Notes under the pieces: generated by a model
Told to the model about the DNA's origin: nothing
What the model saw: the letters and a program-made list of their open reading frames with translations, nothing else
Databases searched by the model: none
Program-made: the position numbers and the translations under genes
Origin: Betaproteobacteria bacterium
Lineage (GTDB): Bacteria > Pseudomonadota > Gammaproteobacteria > Burkholderiales > SG8-39
DNA length: 46,662 nt
Assembly (NCBI GenBank): GCA_029883975.1
Contig: JAOUIL010000019.1
Span: 1 to 46,662, forward strand
Direction: 5' to 3'
Part shown: positions 34,726 through 41,471 of the stretch, piece by piece
How positions within the stretch are numbered: the first letter of the stretch is position 1
How the letters are laid out: each line of letters begins with the position of its first letter

Positions 34726-35364
34726 ATGGCCAAACTGCTCGACCGCAGCATCTACCTCGCCTCGCGCAGCCCGCGGCGCCGCGAGCTGCTGGGGCACATC
34801 GGCGTCAAGTTCCACCTGCTGCTGTTCCGCAACCGCCCGGGCGCCGCGCCGGACGTCGACGAGGATCCGCACGCCGGCGAGGACCCGCGCGACTACGTGA
34901 TGCGCGTCGCGCGCGCCAAGGCGGCGATCGGCTGGCAACGCATGCTCGAGCGCAACCTGCCGCGCGCCCCGGTGCTCGCCGCCGACACGACGGTGGCGCT
35001 CGGGGGCCGCATCTTCGGCAAGCCGGCCGACCGGCGCGAGGCCGGGGAGATGCTGGCCGCGCTCTCGGGCCAGCGCCACGAGGTGCTGACCGCGGTGGCG
35101 CTGCAGTACGACGACGAGGTGGAAACGGCGCTGTCGGTGTCCGAGGTCCAGTTCCGCGAGCTCGGCGCGGAGGAGATCCGCGACTACGTCGCCACCGGGG
35201 AGCCCGACGACAAAGCGGGCGCCTATGCCATCCAGGGCCGCGCGGCGCTGTTCGTCAGCGAGATCCGCGGCAGCCAGTCGGGCATCGTCGGCCTGCCGCT
35301 GTACGAGACCGCGCAGCTGCTGCAGAAAATGAGCGGCCGGCGTGAGCGAAGAAGTCCTCGTTAA
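34726..35364 (+). CDS. maf: Maf-family nucleotide pyrophosphatase
   Basis: A 212-residue enzyme hydrolysing nucleoside triphosphates to monophosphates. S-R-S-P-R-R-R-E-L-L (13-22) is the Maf signature, and A-A-D-T-T-V-A-L-G-G, G-K-P-A-D and A-G-A-Y-A-I-Q-G-R-A-A-L-F-V complete the site. Residues in the DTTV and GAYAIQG motifs fit the YhdE (dTTP/UTP) subgroup better than YceF. An acidic insertion (A-P-D-V-D-E-D-P-H-A-G-E-D-P) precedes the second motif. The 3' end overlaps rng by 23 bp, a maf-rng pairing common in proteobacteria. Confidence 0.92.
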   Translation: MAKLLDRSIYLASRSPRRRELLGHIGVKFHLLLFRNRPGAAPDVDEDPHAGEDPRDYVMRVARAKAAIGWQRMLERNLPRAPVLAADTTVALGGRIFGKPADRREAGEMLAALSGQRHEVLTAVALQYDDEVETALSVSEVQFRELGAEEIRDYVATGEPDDKAGAYAIQGRAALFVSEIRGSQSGIVGLPLYETAQLLQKMSGRRERRSPR

Positions 35365-36799
35365 CATCACGCCGCAGGAAACGCGCGTGGCGGTGCTGCA
35401 CGCCGGCGCGGTGCAGGAGCTGCTCATCGAGCGCGCGGCGAACCGCGGCCTGGTCGGCAACATCTACATGGGGCGCGTGGCGCGCGTGCTGCCCGGCATG
35501 CAGTCGGCGTTCGTCGAGGTGGGCCTGGAGCGCGCCGCGTTCCTGCACGTGGCCGACCTGCGCGCCGAGCGCCGTGCGAACGGCGAGCCGGCCCCGCCCA
35601 TCGAGAAGCAGCTCGCCGAGGGCCAGCCGCTTCTGGTGCAGGTGGTGAAGGACCCCATCGGCACGAAGGGCGCGCGCCTGTCCACGCAGATCTCCATCGC
35701 CGGGCGGCTGCTCGTCTACCTGCCGCAGGACCCGCACATCGGCATCTCGCAGCGCATCGAGGACGAGGGCGGGCGCGCGGCGCTGCGCGAGCAGGTGCGC
35801 GCGCTCGTGCCGGCGGAGGAGAAGGGCGGCTTCATCATCCGCACGCTCGCCGAAGGGGCGAGCGACGCCGAGCTCGGGACCGACATCGCCTTCCTGCGCC
35901 GCCTGTGGTCCGACATCCGCGAGCGCGCGCTCGGCGCGCAGCCGCCGTGCCTCGTGCACCAGGACCTGTCGCTCGCGCAGCGCGTGCTGCGCGACATGGT
36001 GACCGAGGAGACCGAGCGCGTGCTGGTGGATTCGCGCGAGAACTTCCACAAGCTCGCCGCCTTCGCCGAGACCTGCACGCCGCAGCTGCGCGCGCGCCTC
36101 GAGCACTACGCCGGCGAGCGGCCGCTGTTCGACCTGTACAACGTCGAGCCCGAGATCGAGAAGGCGCTCGCGCGCCGCGTCGACCTGAAGTCCGGCGGCA
36201 CGCTGGTCATCGACCAGACCGAGGCCATGACGACGATCGACGTCAACACCGGCGGCTACGTCGGCAGCCGCAATTTCGACGACACGGTGTTCAAGACCAA
36301 CCTCGAGGCGGCGCAGGCCATCGCGCACCAGCTGCGCCTGCGCAACCTCGGCGGCATCATCCTCGCCGACTTCATCGACATGCAGTCCGAGGAGCACCGC
36401 GCCGCGGTGCTCGCCGAGCTGAGGAAGGCGCTGGCGCGCGACCGCACGCGCATGACGGTCAACGGCTTCACGCAGCTCGGGCTGGTGGAGATGACCCGCA
36501 AGAGGACGCGCGAGTCGCTCGCCCACGTGCTGTGCGAGCCCTGCCCGCTGTGCGCCGGGCGCGGCGTGGTGAAGACCGCGCGCACCGTGTGCTACGAGAT
36601 CCTGCGCGAGATCCTGCGCGAAGCGCGCGCGTTCGACGCGCGCGAGTTCCGCGTACTCGGCGCGCAGGGCGTGATCGACCTGCTGCAGGAGGAGGAGTCC
36701 GGGTCGGTGGCCATGCTGCAGGACTTCATCGGCAAGCCGATCTCGCTGCAGGTGGAGCCAGGGTATACCCAGGAGCAGTACGACGTGGTGCTGATGTAG
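35342..36799 (+). CDS. rng: Ribonuclease G
   Basis: A 485-residue endoribonuclease for 16S rRNA 5' maturation and mRNA decay. It begins at GTG inside maf. An S1 RNA-binding domain spans about 38-125 (G-N-I-Y-M-G-R-V-A-R-V-L-P-G-M-Q-S-A-F-V). The catalytic part shows T-T-I-D300-V-N-T-G-G with the metal-binding Asp, and A-D-F-I-D-M with the second Asp. The zinc-link motif C-P-L-C in C-E-P-C-P-L-C-A-G-R-G (about 398-408) joins subunits. There is no long disordered tail, so it is RNase G rather than RNase E. Confidence 0.96.
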   Translation: MSEEVLVNITPQETRVAVLHAGAVQELLIERAANRGLVGNIYMGRVARVLPGMQSAFVEVGLERAAFLHVADLRAERRANGEPAPPIEKQLAEGQPLLVQVVKDPIGTKGARLSTQISIAGRLLVYLPQDPHIGISQRIEDEGGRAALREQVRALVPAEEKGGFIIRTLAEGASDAELGTDIAFLRRLWSDIRERALGAQPPCLVHQDLSLAQRVLRDMVTEETERVLVDSRENFHKLAAFAETCTPQLRARLEHYAGERPLFDLYNVEPEIEKALARRVDLKSGGTLVIDQTEAMTTIDVNTGGYVGSRNFDDTVFKTNLEAAQAIAHQLRLRNLGGIILADFIDMQSEEHRAAVLAELRKALARDRTRMTVNGFTQLGLVEMTRKRTRESLAHVLCEPCPLCAGRGVVKTARTVCYEILREILREARAFDAREFRVLGAQGVIDLLQEEESGSVAMLQDFIGKPISLQVEPGYTQEQYDVVLM

Positions 36800-36805
36800 C
36801 GGGCG

Positions 36806-37213
36806 CTACCGGCAGCGGCCCAGCGACATCACCCCGACGCCCTGCTGCAGGTAGTGCCGGAAGACGTACTTGCCGTCGGCGAGCAGCTTCACGTAACCCT
36901 GCACGCCTTTGGGCTGCAGGAGGATGTAGCTTCCGTCCCCGGCCCACTCGAGGTCGGCATTCTCGTACTGCCGCTGGAATTCCGGCGCTTCGGTCACCAG
37001 CGTTACCGAACCCGCCGTCGCGCGCAGGACGAACGGAAAGGTCTGCACCGCGGTACGGCCGGCGCACCGCACGTGCACGTTCTCGCAGAAGAAGGGCTCC
37101 TCGGACCGGCACGAGACTTGGCCGTGCTGCCTGAGCGCGTGCAGCACGTCGTCGGCCGCTGCGGCGGCGCCTGCGATGCTTAGGAACAGGAGCACGGCGG
37201 CACGCCTAAGCAT
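36806..37213 (-). CDS. Small exported protein of unknown function
   Basis: A 135-residue protein with a signal peptide (MLRRAAVLLFLSIAGAAAAA, cleavage near residue 20). The mature part has four cysteines (C34, C43, C50, C134 by count), probably disulfide-bonded in the periplasm, and a mostly beta pattern. The C-terminal S-L-G-R-C-R resembles endings of secreted cysteine-bridged proteins. I recognise no family. It converges on rng with a 6-nt gap and diverges from the amidase across a 33-nt gap with mirrored -10 boxes. Confidence 0.62.
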   Translation of the reverse strand: MLRRAAVLLFLSIAGAAAAADDVLHALRQHGQVSCRSEEPFFCENVHVRCAGRTAVQTFPFVLRATAGSVTLVTEAPEFQRQYENADLEWAGDGSYILLQPKGVQGYVKLLADGKYVFRHYLQQGVGVMSLGRCR

Positions 37214-37246
37214 GGTCCGGGAAGTCTACGGGATTAGACTTGCGCG
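37214..37246. promoter_or_regulatory. Mirrored divergent -10 boxes
   Basis: AGTCTA (37223-37228), six bases, then TAGACT (37235-37240) form a perfect inverted repeat. Each arm is a -10 box for the gene on its own side: 9 nt before the ATG of the small exported protein and 6 nt before the ATG of the amidase. Neither gene has a Shine-Dalgarno. The repeat could also be a regulator site. Confidence 0.45.
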
Positions 37247-38647
37247 ATGGACATCCCATTCACGCCCGCCAAGCACCTCGTGCGCCTCATGCGCGCGCGC
37301 AAGCTCTCCGCCACGGAGGTCATGCAGGCCTTCATCGCGCAGGTGGAGCGCGCCAACCCGAAGGTAAACGCGATCGTCACGTTCCTGCCCGAGCAGGCGC
37401 TGAAGGAAGCAAGGGCGCTCGACCGGAAGAAAGGCCCCAAGCCGCCGCTCGCGGGCCTGCCGATCGCCTACAAGGATCTCGTCAACACCAGGGGCATCCG
37501 CACCACGCTCGGGTCCCTCGTCTACGAGGACAACGTGCCGATGGAGGACGCGCTGCTCGTGGAGCGGCTCAAGGCCGCAGGCGCGATCACGCTCGGCAAG
37601 ACCAATACCCCCGAGTTCGGCGCGGGCAGCAACACCTTCAACAAGGTGTTCGGCGCGACCCGGAATCCCTACGATCTCTCCCGCACTGCCGGGGGCTCCT
37701 CCGGCGGCGCGGCCGCCGCGGTGGCGAGCGGCATGCTGCCGTTTGCCGACGGCTCGGACCTCGCCGCGAGCCTGCGGAACCCCGGCAACTACTGCAACGT
37801 CGTGGGGTTCCGCCCGACGCCAGGGCGAGTACCCACTTACCCCGCCGTGAACGCCTGGGATACCCAGCCCGTGCTGGGTCCGATCGCGCACACCGTGGAG
37901 GACGCGGCGTTCCTGCTTTCCGCGATGGCCGGGCCCGACCGTCGCGCGCCGGTGTCGATCAGCGAACCGGGCTCGCTCTTCGCGCGGCCGCTGAAGCGCT
38001 CGTTCAAGAAGGTCCGCATCGCCTGGACCCGGGATTTCGGCGGCCTGCCGGTCGAGCCGGACGTGACCACCACCCTGGAGAAGCAACGCGCCGTCTTCAA
38101 ATCGCTCGGCTGCGTCGTCGAGGAGGCCTGCCCCGATTTCTCCGGCGCGACCGAGGCCTTCGAGACGCTGCGCGCGGTGTCGTTCGCCATGCGCTACGCG
38201 CCGCTGCTCGAGACGCACCGCGCCGAGCTGAAGGACACGGTGATCTGGAACATCGAGCAGGGCCTCGCGCTCGACGGCGCGAAGATCGCGCGCGCCGAGC
38301 GCCTGCGCACCGAGGTCTACCAGCGCCTGCGCGCCTTTCTCGAGAAATACGAGTTCCTGCTCGGGCCGGTCAATCAGCTGCCGCCGTTTCCCGTGGACAC
38401 CGAGTACCCGACCGAGATCGCGGGCGTAAAGCTCTTCAACTATCTCGACTGGATGAAGAGCTGCTACTACATCACGCTCGCCAGCCACCCGGCGATCTCG
38501 GTGCCCGCGGGCTTCACGCCCGGAGGGCTGCCGGTCGGGCTGCAGATCGTCGGGCGCTACCGCGACGACGTCGGCGTGCTGCAGCTCGCGCACGCGTTCG
38601 AGGCCGAAACCCGGGTCTGGCAGCGGCGCCCGCCGCTCGCGGGCTGA
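37247..38647 (+). CDS. Amidase signature family amidohydrolase
   Basis: A 466-residue enzyme of the amidase signature family, cleaving an amide to acid and ammonia. The Ser-cisSer-Lys triad is visible: K76 in G-L-P-I-A-Y-K-D; the G-G-S-S-G-G loop with S151/S152; and the nucleophile S175 in G-S-D-L-A-A-S-L-R-N-P, where two Ala replace the usual Gly pair. G-K-T-N-T-P-E-F-G and G-F-R-P-T-P-G-R-V-P also fit. It is not GatA, since gatB and gatC are absent and the C-terminal part resembles catabolic amidases. It lies just upstream of the IclR-mutase operon and could supply its acid substrate, though a hairpin separates them. Confidence 0.9.
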   Translation: MDIPFTPAKHLVRLMRARKLSATEVMQAFIAQVERANPKVNAIVTFLPEQALKEARALDRKKGPKPPLAGLPIAYKDLVNTRGIRTTLGSLVYEDNVPMEDALLVERLKAAGAITLGKTNTPEFGAGSNTFNKVFGATRNPYDLSRTAGGSSGGAAAAVASGMLPFADGSDLAASLRNPGNYCNVVGFRPTPGRVPTYPAVNAWDTQPVLGPIAHTVEDAAFLLSAMAGPDRRAPVSISEPGSLFARPLKRSFKKVRIAWTRDFGGLPVEPDVTTTLEKQRAVFKSLGCVVEEACPDFSGATEAFETLRAVSFAMRYAPLLETHRAELKDTVIWNIEQGLALDGAKIARAERLRTEVYQRLRAFLEKYEFLLGPVNQLPPFPVDTEYPTEIAGVKLFNYLDWMKSCYYITLASHPAISVPAGFTPGGLPVGLQIVGRYRDDVGVLQLAHAFEAETRVWQRRPPLAG

Positions 38648-38655
38648 CACCCCCT

Positions 38656-38680
38656 TGCCACCGCCTGTGCCCCGGTGGCA
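38656..38680 (+). terminator. Hairpin after the amidase, possible terminator
   Basis: TGCCACC (38656-38662) pairs with GGTGGCA (38674-38680) around an 11-nt loop, starting 9 nt after the amidase stop. No T-run follows, so it may be a weak or Rho-assisted terminator, or part of the leader of the IclR operon. Confidence 0.35.
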
Positions 38681-38704
38681 CACTGTCATGCATCTGAAAG
38701 ACCT

Positions 38705-38718
38705 TTCACATATGTGAA
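38705..38718 (+). promoter_or_regulatory. IclR operator candidate
   Basis: TTCACATATGTGAA is a perfect 14-bp palindrome ending 7 nt before the ATG of the IclR gene. It is AT-rich in GC-rich surroundings. It covers a possible -10 (TATGTG at 38711-38716), so a bound regulator would block transcription of the whole operon. Confidence 0.55.
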
Positions 38719-38725
38719 TGGCGCC

Positions 38726-39457
38726 ATGGTGAAGAGCGCGGACCGCACGCTGCAGATCCTCGAAGCCTTTGCCGCCGCGGGCGAGCCGCTCGGCATCGCC
38801 GAGCTCGCGCGCCGGCTGGCGATCCCCGTGTCGGCCTGCTACGCCCTTCTTCGCACTCTCGAGCTGCGCGGCTACTTGTACGAGCTCGGCCTGCGCAAGG
38901 GCTGGTACCCGACGCTGCGCTGGCTGCAGAAGGCGCGCGCGATCGCCGAGCACGACCCGATGCTCGAGCGCGTGGCGCCGATCCTCGAGGCCCTCGGCAA
39001 GAGCGCGGGCGAGACGATCGTCTTCGGCAAGCGAAGCGGCGCCGAGGTCGTGTACCTGAATGTCGTGGAGTCGCCGCACCCCATCCGCTACAGCGCGCAG
39101 CCCGGCGACCGCAAGCCGCTGCACTCGAGCTCGGCGGGCAAGGCGATTCTCGGCGCGCTGCCGCCGGCGGAGCGCACGGCGCTCCTGGGCTCGCTCAGGC
39201 TCGCGCGCATCACGCCGAACACGATCGTGCGCCGCGAGCTGCTGGAGAAGGACCTCGAGGCGGGCGCGAAGCGCGGCTGGTACGCGACGCGCGGCGAGAA
39301 CGTCGCCGACGTGCACGCGCTGGGTGCCCCCGTGCGGCTCGACGGGGAGCTCTACGCCGTGGTGATTGCGGGGCCGGCGCACCGCATCGAGAGCGCGCTG
39401 AAAAGCCTTGCCGCGGCGCTGCTGCACACCGCGCGCCGGCTGGAGGGCAGGGCATGA
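38726..39457 (+). CDS. IclR family transcriptional regulator
   Basis: A 243-residue regulator. The ATG at 38726 (M-V-K-S-A-D-R-T-L-Q-I-L-E-A-F) is the family-typical start; a longer frame to 38675 would run through the palindrome. The winged HTH spans about 5-65 (L-G-I-A-E-L-A-R-R-L-A-I-P-V-S-A-C-Y-A-L-L). The C-terminal effector domain (about 75-240) has H-S-S-S-A-G-K-A-I-L and G-W-Y-A-T-R-G-E-N-V-A-D-V. IclR proteins usually sense a small acid or CoA-pathway metabolite. It is the first gene of a coupled operon (ATGA overlap with the mutase) and probably controls it. Confidence 0.9.
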   Translation: MVKSADRTLQILEAFAAAGEPLGIAELARRLAIPVSACYALLRTLELRGYLYELGLRKGWYPTLRWLQKARAIAEHDPMLERVAPILEALGKSAGETIVFGKRSGAEVVYLNVVESPHPIRYSAQPGDRKPLHSSSAGKAILGALPPAERTALLGSLRLARITPNTIVRRELLEKDLEAGAKRGWYATRGENVADVHALGAPVRLDGELYAVVIAGPAHRIESALKSLAAALLHTARRLEGRA

Positions 39458-41058
39458 GCGCGCAATTGAAGGCCGCGGCGGGCGCCGCTCGCGTGACCAC
39501 CCCCTCGGGCATCGACGTGCCCGTCGTGGCAACGCGCGACATGGCATCCGATCCCGGCGCCCCGGGCGTCTATCCCTTCACGCGCGGCATCTTTGCCGAC
39601 GGCTACCGCGGCCGGCCCTGGACCATCCGCCAGTACTCCGGCTTCGGCTCGGCGGAAGCGTCCAACCAGCGCTACCGGTTCCTGCTCGAGCAGGGGCAGA
39701 CCGGGCTCTCGGTCGCGCTCGACCTGCCCACGCAATGCGGCTACGACCCCGACGATCCCATGGCGCGGCCGGAGGTCGGCAAGGTGGGCGTGTCGCTCTT
39801 CTCGCTCTCGGAGATGGAGACGCTCTTCGAGGGCATCGACCTCGGTGCGATCTCGACCTCGTTCACCATCAACGGCACGGCGGCGATCGTCTACGCCATG
39901 TACCTCGCCGTGGCGGACAAGCAGGGCGTGCCGCGCGCGAAGCTCACCGGCACGATCCAGAACGACATCCTGAAGGAGTACGTGGCACGCGGCACCTGGA
40001 TCTTCCCGGTGCGCCCGTCGCTGCGCCTCATCGCCGACTCGGTGCTCTTCGCGAACTCCGAAACGCCGCGCTTCAACGCGATCTCCATCGCGGGCGCGCA
40101 CGTGCGCGACGCCGGCTGCACCGCGGTCGAGGAGATGGCCTACACGCTCGCCAATGGCCTTGCCTACGTGGACGAGCTCATCCGGCGCGGCGGCGACGTG
40201 GCGAAGTTCGCGCGGCGGCTCTCGTTCTTCTTCTACGTGCACATGGACCTGTTCGAAGAGGCGTGCAAGTTCCGCGCGGGGCGGCGCCTGTGGGCAAAGC
40301 TGCTGCGCGAACGCTACGGCGTGACCGACGAGAAGGCCCTGCACTTCCGCTTCGGCGTGGTGTGCGGCGGCTCGTCGCTCGTCGCCGCGCAGCCGTACAA
40401 CAACATCGTGCGCGTGGCGATCGAGAACCTCGCCGCGGTGCTGGGCGGCGCGCAGTCCATCTTCACCTGCGCCTACGACGAAGCGTTCCAGATCCCGACC
40501 GAGTTCTCCGCGGAGCTCGCGCTGCGCACGCAGCAGATCGTGCAGCACGAAAGCGGCGTCGCCGCCACCGTCGATCCGCTCGCGGGCAGCTACTACGTCG
40601 AGTGGCTCACGGACCGCATGGAGGACGGCATGCGCGAAGTGATGGGCGAGATCGGCGCCTACGGCGGCGTGGTGAAGGCGATCGAGGACGGCTGGCTGCA
40701 GCGGCGCATCGCGTTGCGCGCCCGTGAGAAAAAGGACGCCACCGACCGCGGCGAGCGCGTGGTGGTGGGCATGAACCGCTACCGGCGCGAGGACGAAGCG
40801 CAGAGCTTCGGCGAGGTTTTCCGCCTCGACCCGGGCACCGCCGCGCGCGTGCTGGAGAAGCACGCCGAGGTGAAGCGCACGCGCGACGCGGCTCGCGCGG
40901 CACGAGCGCTCGATACGCTCGAGGCGGCGGCCGCGGGCGAGAAGGAGAATCTGATGCCGCTGCTCGTCGACTGCTGCCACGCCTACTGCACGGTGGGCGA
41001 GATGGTCGCGCGCCTCAAGCGCTGCTGGGGCGAGTTCCAGGAACCGGTGCGGCTGTGA
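39454..41058 (+). CDS. Divergent B12-dependent acyl-CoA mutase, large subunit
   Basis: A 534-residue TIM-barrel subunit of the methylmalonyl-CoA mutase superfamily, which moves a carbon group between adjacent carbons of an acyl-CoA by radical chemistry. Kept features: R-P-W-T-I-R-Q-Y61 (equivalent to Tyr89 of Propionibacterium MCM), G-T-I-Q-N-D-I-L-K-E, R179 (Arg207, which holds the substrate carboxylate in MCM), H216 (His244) and E343 (Glu370). Tyr and Arg at these sites are MCM-like; isobutyryl-type mutases have Phe/Gln. Changed features: the near-invariant H-T-Q-T motif reads G-V-V-C (301-304), L-H-T-N reads I-F-T-C (336-339), and S-G-Y-H reads A-G-A-H. Substrate uncertain. Equivalences were made by eye from memory. 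The B12 domain is the next gene. Confidence 0.9.
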   Translation: MSAQLKAAAGAARVTTPSGIDVPVVATRDMASDPGAPGVYPFTRGIFADGYRGRPWTIRQYSGFGSAEASNQRYRFLLEQGQTGLSVALDLPTQCGYDPDDPMARPEVGKVGVSLFSLSEMETLFEGIDLGAISTSFTINGTAAIVYAMYLAVADKQGVPRAKLTGTIQNDILKEYVARGTWIFPVRPSLRLIADSVLFANSETPRFNAISIAGAHVRDAGCTAVEEMAYTLANGLAYVDELIRRGGDVAKFARRLSFFFYVHMDLFEEACKFRAGRRLWAKLLRERYGVTDEKALHFRFGVVCGGSSLVAAQPYNNIVRVAIENLAAVLGGAQSIFTCAYDEAFQIPTEFSAELALRTQQIVQHESGVAATVDPLAGSYYVEWLTDRMEDGMREVMGEIGAYGGVVKAIEDGWLQRRIALRAREKKDATDRGERVVVGMNRYRREDEAQSFGEVFRLDPGTAARVLEKHAEVKRTRDAARAARALDTLEAAAAGEKENLMPLLVDCCHAYCTVGEMVARLKRCWGEFQEPVRL

Positions 41059-41471
41059 GCGCGCTCGCTGCCGCAAGGTCCCTCGCGGGCAAGCGCATCC
41101 TCGTCGCCAAGCCCGGCCTCGACGGCCACGACGCGGGTGCCAAGGTGATTGCGCTCGCGCTGCGCGACGCGGGCGCCGAGGTCATCTACACGGGGTTGCG
41201 CAAGTCGCCCGAGTTCATCGTGCGCGTGGCGCTCGACGAGGACGTGGCCGCCGTGGGCCTGTCCATCCTCTCGGGCAGCCACCAGGAGCTCTCGCGCGAG
41301 GTGATCGGCGGCCTGCGCGCCGCGGGCGCGGGCGAGGTCCCGGTGTTCGTCGGCGGCACCATCCCGCCGCAGGACCGCGACGCGCTGTTCGCCCTGGGCG
41401 TCAAGGGCGTCTACACCAACGACACGCCGCTCGAGCGCATGATCGAGGAGCTCGCGCGCGCGCTCGCATGA
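41055..41471 (+). CDS. B12-binding small subunit of the acyl-CoA mutase
   Basis: A 138-residue cobalamin-binding protein starting at GTG in a GTGA overlap with the large subunit. It has the D-x-H-x-x-G motif as D23-G-H25-D-A-G28, where the His is the lower axial ligand of cobalt, followed by S70-x-L72 and G-G (100-101), which line the nucleotide tail pocket. The family-typical opening K-R-I-L-V-A-K-P-G-L-D-G-H-D is intact. It would pair with the 39454-41058 subunit, as in two-subunit mutases such as Icm and Hcm. It is coupled by ATGA to the CoA-transferase-GTPase fusion. Confidence 0.93.
   Translation: MSALAAARSLAGKRILVAKPGLDGHDAGAKVIALALRDAGAEVIYTGLRKSPEFIVRVALDEDVAAVGLSILSGSHQELSREVIGGLRAAGAGEVPVFVGGTIPPQDRDALFALGVKGVYTNDTPLERMIEELARALA

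Noticed and set aside
38648-38725. Possible B12 riboswitch before the mutase operon
   Set aside because: The gap is only 78 nt and shows one simple hairpin and a palindrome. No B12-box-like sequence is visible, and the region is too short for a cobalamin aptamer of about 200 nt.
39352-41076. A 574-codon minus-strand frame opposite the mutase large subunit
   Set aside because: Shadow composition. The mutase frame on the plus strand is complete and coupled to both neighbours.
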